Source: Paenibacillus bouchesdurhonensis
Lineage (GTDB): Bacteria > Bacillota > Bacilli > Paenibacillales > Paenibacillaceae
Length of the DNA: 64,000 nucleotides
NCBI RefSeq assembly: GCF_900155685.1
Contig: NZ_LT732547.1
Coordinates: forward strand, 579,648 to 643,647
Direction: 5' to 3'
Shown: positions 55,801-63,422 of the stretch, piece after piece
Position numbering within the stretch: position 1 is the stretch's first letter
How the letters are laid out: every line of letters starts with the position of its first letter
Made by a program: the position numbers and the translations under genes
The notes under the pieces: generated by a model
Told to the model about the DNA's origin: nothing
What the model saw: only the letters and a program-made list of their open reading frames with translations
Database searches by the model: none

Positions 55801-58027
55801 GCTGAAGAAGGCGCGCACTGATCGGGGAGATACCATTGACTATTTCCGTGTAGACACGGTGAAGCACGTCGATGAGACGACCTGGATGGCCTTCAAGAAT
55901 GAGCTGACGAAGGCGAAGCCGGATTTCAAGCTGATTGGCGAATATTTTGGGGCATCTCCAGGCAATACCGGGGGATTTCTGGGGAACGGGCAAATGGATT
56001 CTTTATTGGATTTTCAATTTAAGGACAAAGCCAGAGACTTCGTGAATGGCCAAATTGATAGCGTGGAGTCCTATTTGCAGCAGCGGAACGGCATGCTGAC
56101 GAGCGATAAGACGTTCGGGCAATTTTTAAGTAGCCATGATGAGAGCGGGTTCCTGTCCCACTATGTGGACGGGGATATCGGTAAGCTGAAGGTTGCGGCA
56201 GCGCTGCAAATCACGAGCAAGGGCCAGCCGATCATTTACTACGGTGAGGAATTGGGGCAATCGGGCAGTACAGCCGGCGACATGGATCTTGGCGAATTCA
56301 ATGAGAATCGGGATGACATGCCTTGGGATAAAGTAAACGGGCGCGATGCCAAGGCGATGGATATTCACGGTCACTACACCAAGCTGCTGCAAATTCGGGC
56401 GAAGCATTCGAAATTGTTCTCCAAGGGAGCGCGGGCGAAGCTAGCCGGATCGGATGAAGGCGGGTATGTCGTATTCTCCAGAACGTATGGAGATGAGGCG
56501 GTGATCGTGGGATTAAATACGAAGGCAGAGGCCAATACGGCCGAATTTACAGTTCCTTACGCCGCTGGAACAATCCTGACGGAGGAATACAGCCAAGGCA
56601 AATACACAGTGGCTGACGGCGGTAAAGTGTCTGTAACTATTCCGGGCAGAGATCAAGGCGGTACCATTGTGCTGTCCGCTCCGAAGCAAGAAAAGCCGCA
56701 GGAGCCTGGAAATGGGGATTCGGGTTCTTCACCCTCCTCCTCCTCATCATCGGGGAGTGGCAGAAGCGGAGGAAAGGATAGCGCGGCTCTCCCAAGCGAT
56801 GTACAGCTTGTGAACAACCCGGTTGCGGAGAATGGCGCAATTAGGGTCATTGCCGAGCCGGGAAAAAGCAAGCTCGTGCTGCCGGCGAACGCTGCCGCTA
56901 TGGATGGGACGAATGGGCTTACTCTGGAGACGGAGCCGTTTACGCTGGAAGTGCCTGCTTCTGTCGTGAAGCAACTGATCGGCTTGATTTCGGGCGAGGG
57001 CTCCTTGAACAGTGCTTCTTCCAATGGCACTTCTTCAAACAGCACTGCTTTAAAAGGTACGTTGAACGATGTTCCGTTCAGCATTCTGGACGGTGCTCAT
57101 ATTGTCTTCTCCTTCGAGCCTTTATCCAATGAGGAAGGCCGGAGGCTGCTGAAGCTGGCTGAGCAGGGTGAACGTGCCGATCTTACATCACAAGGAAAGG
57201 TATATGAACTGGCGCTGTACGTTGTGACAGAGGACGGGAAAATACTGACTTTGGATAAGTATGCTGCCCCGCTGCATATTCACTTTAATACCGATGCAGC
57301 ATCTGTCGGTTCAATGACAGATTTGCGGGGAGTGCTGGGGATATACCGTCTTAACGATGACGGTTCGCTGTCCTATGCTGGGGCTCGCTGGTCGGAGGAC
57401 GGACTGTCAGCTAAGCTGGACGCACTTGGGAAGCTTGTGCTTGTAAGCTATGACAAGATGTTCAGTGATGTTCCCTCAGAACATTGGGCCAGCGGTGTCA
57501 TTCAGCAGCTAGCGGCCCAGCAAATCGTCGCGGGGGTAACTGAGGATACTTTTGCGCCATCATCCAGCGTGACGAGAGCGGAGTTCACGGCTATGCTCAT
57601 GAGAGCGCTGAGCATGGAGCAGGGGCTGGAATATCAAGCATCCGCTAGTATGATTTACAGCGATGTGCTTCCAAACGCATGGTATGCAGATGCAGTCGAA
57701 GCAGCCCGTACGGCAGGCATAGTAAAAGGACGTGCAGACGGCACCTTTGGCAGTGCAGACGTCATTACTCGCGAGGAAATGGCGGTCATGCTGATAAGAG
57801 CCTATGCCGTAATGAATGGTCTGGAAAGTCCAAATGGCACTGACGGTAACCCATTCAAAGACAGCCATAGCATTGCGTCTTGGGCGCAGCAGTCGGTGTC
57901 AGAGGCAGCAGCACTAGGCTTATTGCAAGGCAAAGGCAGCGGTCTATTCGCGCCGAAGGATCGGTTAACCCGCGCCGAGAGCGCGCAGGTGATTTGGAAA
58001 CTGCTGCAGGAGCAGCAACAGAAGTAA
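49886..58027 (+). CDS. giant S-layer amylopullulanase: pullulanase plus alpha-amylase
   Basis: From ATG 49886 the protein has 2713 residues. Order: signal peptide (cut near GQAFG, about 27); glycogen-binding-like E-set and Ig-like domains in two pairs (49-239, 245-419); CBM41 (421-535); type I pullulanase (610-1287; YNWGYDPQNYNVPEG, D946, E976, D1060); two Big_2 domains (1295-1461); CBM41 (1464-1566); E-set domains (1569-1769); GH13 alpha-amylase (1774-2262; D1990, E2019, D2085); a Gly/Ser linker; an accessory domain (2302-2525) with a Ser/Asn-rich insert; three SLH repeats (2526-2712). It should cut both alpha-1,6 and alpha-1,4 bonds at the cell surface. An upstream TTG (49859) is possible but lacks ribosome-site spacing. 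Confidence 0.95.
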   Translation: MANQKSLRFVALGLVMLMVVNLLGMGQAFGEANSQTSSVVIQEAQNELQSPLFHGDGSVTVTGVSEAGRLFVVGNFSASRWNSFVEMTKVSSYNENGTEMNVYSYTIPKTDFIANKGVVEYKFSTAEGDWDASYADPRNVSKISVNSAIYSLSMHDAAGHPPGGEVVPGQSLELKAVRILADGTVLNLTDYAMWSSSPSGDISVTGGKVKVADQAATGTSTVITAVYEDIATEVNLKIVDQILASPVIHGDGTVTFNNNSHTGNELYVIGSMNGWSLDKSEAMVKDAGGVFSATMSLSPGSYQYKFNSSRLNWDVNFADPLNPLQSEGNSVLHVPGIQIGLTDTVGKGSSTQLKATFIRADGTTAEVSPQWSLKESGLTGVAISEGKLVIADDTTVTKFTIVAEHDGRSSEKEITVASDLYTFNLHYYRYDGKQGDWNMWVWPEGKDGGSYPFTGVNADGFAVGVYTSASPKIGVLTRLSVPGNDWSAQEMDRKVEMPAGQTTADVYLVENDPKVYFARPDTSPKFSAVMADSLDTLIAEASSAVADADVSTIELTDITDGNRKLPVNAVKMSDRKLRITIADPQEFDVTHVYTVETANLAPTPVTMRKILDDPSFYYAGEDLGLTYTAAGSTFKLWAPTAAKVSVALYGSAGDYNENGLVTDHTGGTEHVLSRAASGVWSSTVSGDFKGQFYMYKVEFADGTVNYAVDPYAVAVSANGQRTAIIDLRDTNPSTWTPDMKPSLVQPTDAVLYELHIRDFSISPDSGMSHKGKYKAFTEKGTTTSQGLPTGIDHLKSLGVTHLHLLPAYDFKTVNELAVDDPASAAPKYNWGYDPQNYNVPEGAYSSNPSDPAARIREFKEMVQSLHDEGIGVVMDVVYNHTFSIEDGPFNRIVPGYYYRTTDNGTYSNATGVGNEIASERPMVRKYIRDSVKYWAQEYGVDGFRFDLMGLIDIETMTEVTSELHQEVDPGLIVYGEPWDMGPTPLPQDLKTIKGTQRNKGFAVFNDDVRGAIKGDSDGAGKGFATGEPGQEAAVVTGVKGATESFAAMPSEAVNYVTAHDNLNLWDKIVRTQGLDADLGMLNIRDGVLEGGGNIENAVDAAQPYKYVGTGNDVFDNETVRRSLLANGIVLTSQGVPFLHAGDELLRSKYGDHNSYRSPDAINQIRWENKDKFNPIFDYYQGLIELRQSHPAFRMNSKEAIANHLQVTKSDGNIVSFQLKNYANGDTWNNIVVIYNANQTAQTVALPGGSAWNIVVNDRAAGTAKLGAPVTGSVQVAGLSMMVLYDEETVYTPEVSKIDLTPDTLGLEPGMIRSMTAVVRDQKGNPMTGVSIEWSTSDSTVATVSDRGLISAKSAGTATITAAVGQVRAVSTIQVGTLHPTTLTLTGASEVYATQSTTLSATLKDQFGQTLKGKTLAWSSSDASIATVSGAGEVKGLKPGTVTVTARIGELKAEKQLKILPFVKKTVQLRYTRPDQNYEDWNLWIWGTGGVSDGQVNFTVRDGVAIANIETAPDSSSVGFVVRKGTDWSTAKQDIPDDRNIPIGTGQTFVKVNVQSMVMEMDILPEVSGPVLNEGNIIFYYRDDSLFRQDAMPTISGVKLNVSSGQAEQSYDMIYDAKNEYFSYTLENVEPGKYYYDFTVTRNSQDSIVPDDKNPLREGNRSVVEFLKPELQIQGEVSPASLNGTIAYDENAVLTLKVTGDEGVKLREAYADLRGLGGDAKEVIDPQLLERTISVADHITAGIKTIGLTVIDEYGNKHHGTVKITVQARTGNSPLDFDWDEARIYFLLTDRFYNGDSSNDNPNQIPGSYDPAQPEAYHGGDIRGIIEKLDYLDKLGINTIWITPIVDNIDFDVRHGKNGPQFGYHGYWAKNFEMMDEHLGDINDFKELIDKAHDRGIKIMVDVVLNHAGYGLKQGDQAAEVPGYPAAADQERFAGMLRDGGTDTVRGELAGLPDFKTEEAAVRDKLIEWQVDWLKKARTDRGDTIDYFRVDTVKHVDETTWMAFKNELTKAKPDFKLIGEYFGASPGNTGGFLGNGQMDSLLDFQFKDKARDFVNGQIDSVESYLQQRNGMLTSDKTFGQFLSSHDESGFLSHYVDGDIGKLKVAAALQITSKGQPIIYYGEELGQSGSTAGDMDLGEFNENRDDMPWDKVNGRDAKAMDIHGHYTKLLQIRAKHSKLFSKGARAKLAGSDEGGYVVFSRTYGDEAVIVGLNTKAEANTAEFTVPYAAGTILTEEYSQGKYTVADGGKVSVTIPGRDQGGTIVLSAPKQEKPQEPGNGDSGSSPSSSSSSGSGRSGGKDSAALPSDVQLVNNPVAENGAIRVIAEPGKSKLVLPANAAAMDGTNGLTLETEPFTLEVPASVVKQLIGLISGEGSLNSASSNGTSSNSTALKGTLNDVPFSILDGAHIVFSFEPLSNEEGRRLLKLAEQGERADLTSQGKVYELALYVVTEDGKILTLDKYAAPLHIHFNTDAASVGSMTDLRGVLGIYRLNDDGSLSYAGARWSEDGLSAKLDALGKLVLVSYDKMFSDVPSEHWASGVIQQLAAQQIVAGVTEDTFAPSSSVTRAEFTAMLMRALSMEQGLEYQASASMIYSDVLPNAWYADAVEAARTAGIVKGRADGTFGSADVITREEMAVMLIRAYAVMNGLESPNGTDGNPFKDSHSIASWAQQSVSEAAALGLLQGKGSGLFAPKDRLTRAESAQVIWKLLQEQQQK

Positions 58028-58045
58028 TAGAAGCATGAAAAAATG

Positions 58046-58088
58046 AGAGACCCTAGGGCGGAATAAATTACGCTCTAGGGTCTCTTTA
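58046..58088. terminator. terminator after amylopullulanase
   Basis: AGAGACCCTAGGGCG (58046-58060) pairs with CGCTCTAGGGTCTCT (58071-58085) with one mismatch, followed by TTTATT. It also faces the convergent GH13 gene. Confidence 0.85.
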
Positions 58089-58240
58089 TTGTTAACGGTA
58101 CAAAGCGTCAAGGCTCAGCATAGAGGCGCCCGGACGCCATCCTGCAGCGAAACATCATGCAATGGGAGCAGGTGGCTCGATGCAGCGGACAATCCGTACA
58201 TAGCACCCAAGCTCATGCTGGTTTGCAGGCGGGATGCGCC

Positions 58241-59986
58241 TTACTTTGATCTCGTCAAGATGGCATAGCCGTAGGCTGGCAGCTTGACAGAGAGCATTCC
58301 GTGCTCGGTTGGCCATTCCTGGCCGCCAAACGCCTCCGTCCACGCCACGCCGCCCGTTTCGACTTGGATCGTCTGGCCGACACTGTCGTTGTTCAGGAGT
58401 ACCAGCACCGACTGCTCGCCGAGGCGCCGTTCGAAGGCCAGCTTGCTTCCGTTCGCTTCCGCATCAAGGAAGTGGATGGAGCCGGTTCGAAGCGCCGGAA
58501 GTTCTTTCCGGATCGCGATTAGCTTCTGGTAGAAAGCGAACAAATCGCGGTCCTGCTTAGCTGGATCCCACTCCATGCATTTGCGGCAATCCGGGTCTTG
58601 ATCGCCGTCGAGGCCGATCTCGTCTCCGTAGTAAATACAAGGTGTTCCACTGTAAGTGAACAGCAGAATCGCGGCAAGCTTCATCAGATCCTTGCTGCCC
58701 TCGCAAAGGGTCAGAAGGCGCGGTGTGTCATGGCTGTCCAGCAAGTTGAAGGCAACCTCGCTTGCCTGCTGTGGATAGCGGGACAGCTGCTTTCCGATCG
58801 CATTAGCAAACCCCTCCGAGTCTAAGGTACGCCGGACGATGAAGTCCAGCACCGCCTCGGTGAACGGGTAATTCATAACGGCATCGAATTGGTCGCCCTG
58901 CAGCCAGCCGGATGATTCATGCCAAATTTCGCCGAGGATGTAGGCGTCGGGGTTGGCCTTTTTCACAACTTTCCGGAAGTCTCTCCAGAACTGGTGATCC
59001 ACCTCATTCGCGACATCCAGGCGCCAGCCGTCGATCCCGATCTCCTTGATCCAATACTCTGCAACATCCAGCAAATACTCCTTGACCTCGGGGTTTTCCG
59101 TATTCAGCTTAGGCATATGCGGCTCGAAGGAGAATGTATCGTAAGTCGGCACTCCGTCCTTAACCTCCAGCGGGAACTCGCGCACGACGAACCAGTCCTT
59201 GTAGCGCGACTGCTCGCCCTTCTCCAAGACATCAACAAAAGGAGCGAACGTTTTGCCGGAATGATTGAAGACCGCGTCGAGCAGGACGCGAATACCGCGT
59301 TCATGACAAGCCTTCACAAGTTTTTTTAATGTTTCTGTATCCCCGAAATGCGGATCTACCTTCATGTAATCGGCCGTGTCGTATTTATGATTCGTGGTCG
59401 CTTCGAAAATAGGAGTAAAATAAATCGCGTTAATCCCCAGCTCGCTTAAATGATCGAGATGATCGATGACGCCCTGCAGATCGCCGCCGAAGAAATTATG
59501 CCGTTCCGGCTTTCCGCCCCAAGGAAGGACATTGTCCGGGTCGAGGCTAGGATCGCCTTTAGCGAAGCGTTCAGGGAAAATTTGATAGAACACCGCGTCC
59601 TTTACCCATTCCGGCACCGTGAATACATCGGCGGGATTGATGTATGGATAATCGAAGAGCCGATCCGGGATTGCCGGACGCTCCTTCGAGAACTCGCTCT
59701 CCGTCATCCAAACTTTCTCATCCCCCGATTGCAGCAGGAAACCGTATTTCAAGCGGCGATAAGGGGGCTTGACGATGCATGCCCAGTAATCGAACAGTTC
59801 GTCGGAGGCCATTTTGGACATCGGAATCAATTCCTTGCTTTGATCCCATATGTATTTGTCGCCAGTAAAGGCATAAACATGGGTAAGGTCATTTTTTTTG
59901 GCCCGCAGGCGCAAGTGGATCGTATCGCGATCATAGGCGTAGGACCAGTTTAGCTTGGGGCGGTGGTAGACGGCTTCAAGTAGCAT
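58241..59986 (-). CDS. neopullulanase/cyclomaltodextrinase-type GH13_20 enzyme, cytoplasmic
   Basis: The 581-residue protein lacks a signal peptide. It has an N-terminal CBM34-like domain (about 1-120) and a GH13 barrel starting with VFYQIFPERFAKGD. Catalytic residues are D324 (WRLDVANEVD), E353 (ILGEIWHE) and D420 (LLDSHDTPR). The spacings equal those of the Geobacillus neopullulanase (D328, E357, D424). It would hydrolyse imported maltodextrins or cyclodextrins to maltose and glucose for MapA. ATG 59986 lies nine bases after AGGAGG (59996-60001); the longer in-frame version precedes that site. It is divergent from malEFG and has a long structured leader. Confidence 0.92.
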   Translation of the reverse strand: MLLEAVYHRPKLNWSYAYDRDTIHLRLRAKKNDLTHVYAFTGDKYIWDQSKELIPMSKMASDELFDYWACIVKPPYRRLKYGFLLQSGDEKVWMTESEFSKERPAIPDRLFDYPYINPADVFTVPEWVKDAVFYQIFPERFAKGDPSLDPDNVLPWGGKPERHNFFGGDLQGVIDHLDHLSELGINAIYFTPIFEATTNHKYDTADYMKVDPHFGDTETLKKLVKACHERGIRVLLDAVFNHSGKTFAPFVDVLEKGEQSRYKDWFVVREFPLEVKDGVPTYDTFSFEPHMPKLNTENPEVKEYLLDVAEYWIKEIGIDGWRLDVANEVDHQFWRDFRKVVKKANPDAYILGEIWHESSGWLQGDQFDAVMNYPFTEAVLDFIVRRTLDSEGFANAIGKQLSRYPQQASEVAFNLLDSHDTPRLLTLCEGSKDLMKLAAILLFTYSGTPCIYYGDEIGLDGDQDPDCRKCMEWDPAKQDRDLFAFYQKLIAIRKELPALRTGSIHFLDAEANGSKLAFERRLGEQSVLVLLNNDSVGQTIQVETGGVAWTEAFGGQEWPTEHGMLSVKLPAYGYAILTRSK

Positions 59987-60260
59987 TGCATTTTTCCTCC
60001 TAAACAATAAGTGATATGAGTACAGAAATCGCACAGGATTAATGGAATAAGTATGGATCGAAACATAACGATTCTATACTCAAGTTGTTTGATTCTCTCG
60101 TCACGCTGGCAGCTTTAAATCAATGAAACTGAAGGCTTTTCTAGCTAAAAAAGGCACACCAGGGCCAAATTACAAAGAGCCGAGGATGTACCTTTACGAT
60201 AACAGCGCCTTCAGTTTTGGAACTGAAACATAATGCCAGCAAGGAGTTAACCGTATTCAT
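59987..60260 (-). ncRNA. candidate structured 5' leader of the GH13_20 gene
   Basis: From the predicted start near 60260 the minus-strand leader is about 270 bases. It contains a hairpin TTCAGTT-CCAA-AACTGAA (60227 to 60210), then a terminator-like hairpin with six U (60192 to 60147), then GCCTTCAGTTT (60136 to 60126). The last can pair over 11 bases with AAACTGAAGGC (60217 to 60207) and so compete with the first hairpin. This is the layout of an attenuator or riboswitch, but I recognise no known class. Confidence 0.45.
60147..60192 (-). terminator. terminator-like hairpin inside the GH13_20 leader
   Basis: On the minus strand GGTACATC (60192 to 60185) pairs with GGTGTGCC (60160 to 60153) including two G-U pairs, with an inner GGC/GCC stem, followed by TTTTTT (60152 to 60147). 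Confidence 0.6.
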
Positions 60261-60266
60261 GGTTGG

Positions 60267-60295
60267 ATTATAGCATTGTTCAAACCATTGCACAA
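60267..60295 (-). promoter_or_regulatory. promoter of the GH13_20 gene
   Basis: On the minus strand TTGTGC (60295 to 60290) and TATAAT (60272 to 60267) are 17 bp apart. The spacer contains CAATGGTTTG, a degenerate match to the CAAACGTTTG operator. Confidence 0.65.
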
Positions 60296-60502
60296 GCCAT
60301 GAAATAACACCTGAAATTTAAAAGTTAAGAGCAAGGGAATTTACAAGTATAAATTCAATTAAACCGCGTATTAGAAAGGATTATGTTATAAACCAAAGGT
60401 GGTAAGTAGTGAAAAAGTAATAAAAATAAAGATATTTTGCGAAAATAAGAGTATTTATTAGATATTTAGAGGTAAAGTGGTTTTATTTAGCATAAACGAT
60501 AT

Positions 60503-60566
60503 GTGCAAACGTTTTTACAATAGAATTGTTGTGTTGTATGATGTGGGCGAGGATAAAGCGCTTTCT
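60503..60566 (+). promoter_or_regulatory. malE promoter with MalR-type operator and cre-like site
   Basis: GTGCAAACGTTTTT (60503-60516) overlaps the -35 TTTACA (60514-60519), which is 17 bp before TATGAT (60537-60542). ATAAAGCGCTTTCT (60553-60566) has a perfect AAAGCGCTTT cre core and lies just after the predicted start, suiting CcpA repression. The stretch 60296-60502 of this 705-base gap shows nothing else. Confidence 0.65.
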
Positions 60567-60632
60567 ACTCGAAAAATCGGTCGAATAGTCATGTTATACA
60601 TATAGAACACCGAGAAAGATTGGTTTTTCTGA

Positions 60633-60644
60633 AATCGTTTGCGC
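60633..60644 (+). promoter_or_regulatory. second MalR-type operator before malE
   Basis: AATCGTTTGCGC (GCGCAAACGATT on the other strand) lies 130 bases downstream of the first operator and about 48 bases before the malE start, in the transcribed leader. Confidence 0.6.
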
Positions 60645-60691
60645 ATTTTTCCGTAATTGCACTGGTTATTAATTTTAGGGGGGTTAGCTTT

Positions 60692-62026
60692 ATGAATTTC
60701 AAAAAACCGTTTAGAAAAGCGCTGGTTCTGGTCGCAGCAGTAACTTTGGTAGCTTCATTGACCGCCTGTGGTTCGAAGAGCAGTAATAGCGGAGGTAATG
60801 GCGCGAATACTCCAGCACCGTCAAATGCGGCAGAGAACAAGGGGAACAACGCCGTCGTCCAGGATGGAGAGTTGATGCCTGAGGCTGGGGCGGAGCTTCT
60901 AGTTTGGGAGAGCAGGGAAGAGGTTGCCTTCACAGAGGAAATCGCTAGACAATTTGAGGAGAAGTACGGCGTCAAGGTAAAAATTGAAGAAGTCGCAACT
61001 CCGGATCAAGTGGGCAAATTAACGACGGATGGTCCTTCAGGACTTGGCGCGGACGTAGTCATTATTCCGCATGATCATCTCGGTAATGCAGCGGCATCGG
61101 GATTGATTCTAGAAAATGATGTCTTTGCAGAAGAGACGATGAAGAACAACACCGAAGCGTCAATTATCGGGTCTACATTCGATGGCAAGTTGTATGGTTA
61201 TCCGAGAGCAGCCGAAACAACGGCCTTGTTCTATAACAAATCGCTCGTTCCTGAACCGCCTAAGTCCTTCGAAGACTTAATTGCCTTCGGCAAAACGTTT
61301 ACGGATAAGTCCAAGAAGAAGTACGCTCTGATGTGGGAAGCGGGAAATATGTATTTCAACTATCCGTTTATCGCTAGCGGCGGAGGATACCTCTATGGCG
61401 CAAATGGCACCAATAAAGATGATATCGGTCTTGCCCAAGAAGGCGTTGCTGAAAGCATGAAGGTATACCAAAGCTTGGCGGAGATTCTGCCAGTCAAGAG
61501 CGGCGATATTAACCCGGACATTAAGCGTGGTTTGTTCGGCGCAGGTGACGTAGCGATGGACATCAACGGCCCTTGGGAGGTTGCTGGTTATAAAGAAGCT
61601 CTGGGCGACAATCTAGCGATTGCCCCAGTGCCAACGGTGAACGGAAAAACAGCGATTACCTTTTCTGGCATAAAAATTTACACGGTAAGCTCCTTTGCAA
61701 AATATCCGAATGCAGCTAAATTGTATGCGCAATTCGCTACAACCAAAGAAGCTCAGCTGCTGCTGAATGAAAAGATCGGCTCGGTTCCTACCAACCTCGA
61801 AGCGCTCGAAGCCGATCAAATCAAGAATGACCCTATCGTGTCCGGATTTGCCGAGCAGGCTAAAAACTCGGAGCCGATGCCTTCGATTCCTGAAATGGCC
61901 AACGTATGGGCGCCTGTAAATGCAGCCATGGCCGATATTTGGGATAACAAAGCAGATCCAAAGGCAGCTATGGAAAAAGCAATCACACAAATCCAGGATT
62001 TGAACAACGGGCTGGCTGCGGAGTAA
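60692..62026 (+). CDS. malE: maltodextrin-binding lipoprotein of an ABC importer
   Basis: The 444-residue protein has a lipoprotein signal with lipobox SLTAC (C26), a Ser/Asn/Gly tether, and a MalE-type solute-binding domain (ELLVWESREEVAFTEEIARQ, VVIIPHDHLGNAAASGLI, AMDINGPWEVAGYKEAL). The last is the PWE/PWA block of maltose-binding proteins. ATG 60692 follows TAGGGGGGT; the upstream in-frame start at 60620 would add a non-signal-like stretch. It is first in malE-malF-malG, with a stable hairpin between malE and malF. Confidence 0.94.
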   Translation: MNFKKPFRKALVLVAAVTLVASLTACGSKSSNSGGNGANTPAPSNAAENKGNNAVVQDGELMPEAGAELLVWESREEVAFTEEIARQFEEKYGVKVKIEEVATPDQVGKLTTDGPSGLGADVVIIPHDHLGNAAASGLILENDVFAEETMKNNTEASIIGSTFDGKLYGYPRAAETTALFYNKSLVPEPPKSFEDLIAFGKTFTDKSKKKYALMWEAGNMYFNYPFIASGGGYLYGANGTNKDDIGLAQEGVAESMKVYQSLAEILPVKSGDINPDIKRGLFGAGDVAMDINGPWEVAGYKEALGDNLAIAPVPTVNGKTAITFSGIKIYTVSSFAKYPNAAKLYAQFATTKEAQLLLNEKIGSVPTNLEALEADQIKNDPIVSGFAEQAKNSEPMPSIPEMANVWAPVNAAMADIWDNKADPKAAMEKAITQIQDLNNGLAAE

Positions 62027-62055
62027 CGCCTATAGCCACAAACGGAATTAAGTTC

Positions 62056-62078
62056 ACCCGCCGCGATCTGCGGCGGGT
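62056..62078 (+). repeat. strong GC-rich hairpin between malE and malF
   Basis: ACCCGCCGC (62056-62064) and GCGGCGGGT (62070-62078) form a perfect 9-bp stem with loop GATCT and no T-run. It is more likely an RNA-stabilising or partial-stop element than a full terminator. Confidence 0.75.
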
Positions 62079-62117
62079 AATTCCTTTGATGATCAAGGGA
62101 GAGGAGAAGGAGGAGAA

Positions 62118-63422
62118 ATGAACCGACACCATCAAACGCGAGCAACAATACTGTCTTCACTCTTTATGGGATTGGGTCAAATATACAACAGACAATTCGT
62201 GAAAGGCGCAGTGCTTGCCGTATTCGAAGCTGCGTCCGTGATTTACTTCGTTTCTAATCTGAGGTATGCGCTTTGGGGAATCGTGACACTCGGCGAGACT
62301 CCAAGAACCGCGGCTAACATGCAGCCTGGCCAATATGATCATTCGATCTTTATTTTGATTCAAAGCTTGATTACGCTTCTATTCTTGATCGTATTCCTGA
62401 TCGTGTACTACCTAAATATTCGGGACGCAAGAAAAATAGGCGGCGAGCGCGATGAGGGCAAGAAAGCAAACAATATCAAGCAATCCATTCGTTACATACT
62501 CGATTATAAGTTTGCTCAAACTTTTTTGGGTATTCCCGCAATCGGTATTTTGTTCTTTACGATTATGCCGATCATCTTCATGGTTATGATTGCCTTTACG
62601 AACTATTCCTCGCCGAACCATGTGCCGCCAGGCAAGCTGGTAGATTGGGTAGGCTTCGATACATTTAGAAATTTGCTCTCTCTCAAAAGCTGGAGCCATA
62701 CTTTTTACGGAGTGCTGACCTGGACGATCATTTGGGCTGTACTATCGACGGTGACCACCTATTTTGGCGGATTGCTCGTTGCTCTGTTAATCAATCAGAA
62801 GGGAATCCGCTTCAAAGGATTTTGGAGAACGATTCTGATTCTTCCTTACGCGATTCCGCAGCTGATCTCGCTGCTTGTGATGAGAAATATGTTTAACGGC
62901 GAATTCGGCCCGATTAACCAATATCTTGGCTATTTTGGATTAGCCGGATTGCCGTGGCTGACAGATCCATTTTGGGCGAAAGTAACGGTTATCATCGTCA
63001 ATATGTGGGTCGGTATTCCGGTATCGATGCTGTTGATTATGGGAGTGCTGACTACGATTCCGAGGGATATGTACGAAGCTGCCGAGGTGGATGGAGCCAG
63101 CGGATATCAGAAATTCCGGATTATTACACTGCCGATGATTTTATTTACGACGGCGCCTACGTTAATCGCGCAGTTTGCCGGCAATATCAATAACTTTAAT
63201 ATGATCTTCCTGCTAACGGGAGGAGATCCGGTCAAAGGGGACTACCAGTATGCCGGGGCAACGGATTTGCTCGTGACCTGGCTATACAAATTGACTTTGA
63301 ACCAGAACCGATACAATATGGCTTCCGCGGTCGGAATTATTATTTTCCTGATCATCGCCTCATTCTCGATTTATAACTATCGCAGAACAAAGTCGTTTAA
63401 AGAGGAGGACATGATCCAATGA
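62118..63422 (+). CDS. malF: maltodextrin ABC transporter permease MalF
   Basis: The 434-residue protein has about eight predicted membrane segments: two in an N-terminal extension (about 20-45 and 75-98) and six in the transport core. The EAA loop is MYEAAEVDGASGYQKFRIIT. The N-terminal extension and the long first periplasmic region are usual for MalF. ATG 62118 follows GAGAAGGAGGAG. Its stop overlaps malG by four bases (ATGA). No ATPase gene is seen. Confidence 0.94.
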   Translation: MNRHHQTRATILSSLFMGLGQIYNRQFVKGAVLAVFEAASVIYFVSNLRYALWGIVTLGETPRTAANMQPGQYDHSIFILIQSLITLLFLIVFLIVYYLNIRDARKIGGERDEGKKANNIKQSIRYILDYKFAQTFLGIPAIGILFFTIMPIIFMVMIAFTNYSSPNHVPPGKLVDWVGFDTFRNLLSLKSWSHTFYGVLTWTIIWAVLSTVTTYFGGLLVALLINQKGIRFKGFWRTILILPYAIPQLISLLVMRNMFNGEFGPINQYLGYFGLAGLPWLTDPFWAKVTVIIVNMWVGIPVSMLLIMGVLTTIPRDMYEAAEVDGASGYQKFRIITLPMILFTTAPTLIAQFAGNINNFNMIFLLTGGDPVKGDYQYAGATDLLVTWLYKLTLNQNRYNMASAVGIIIFLIIASFSIYNYRRTKSFKEEDMIQ

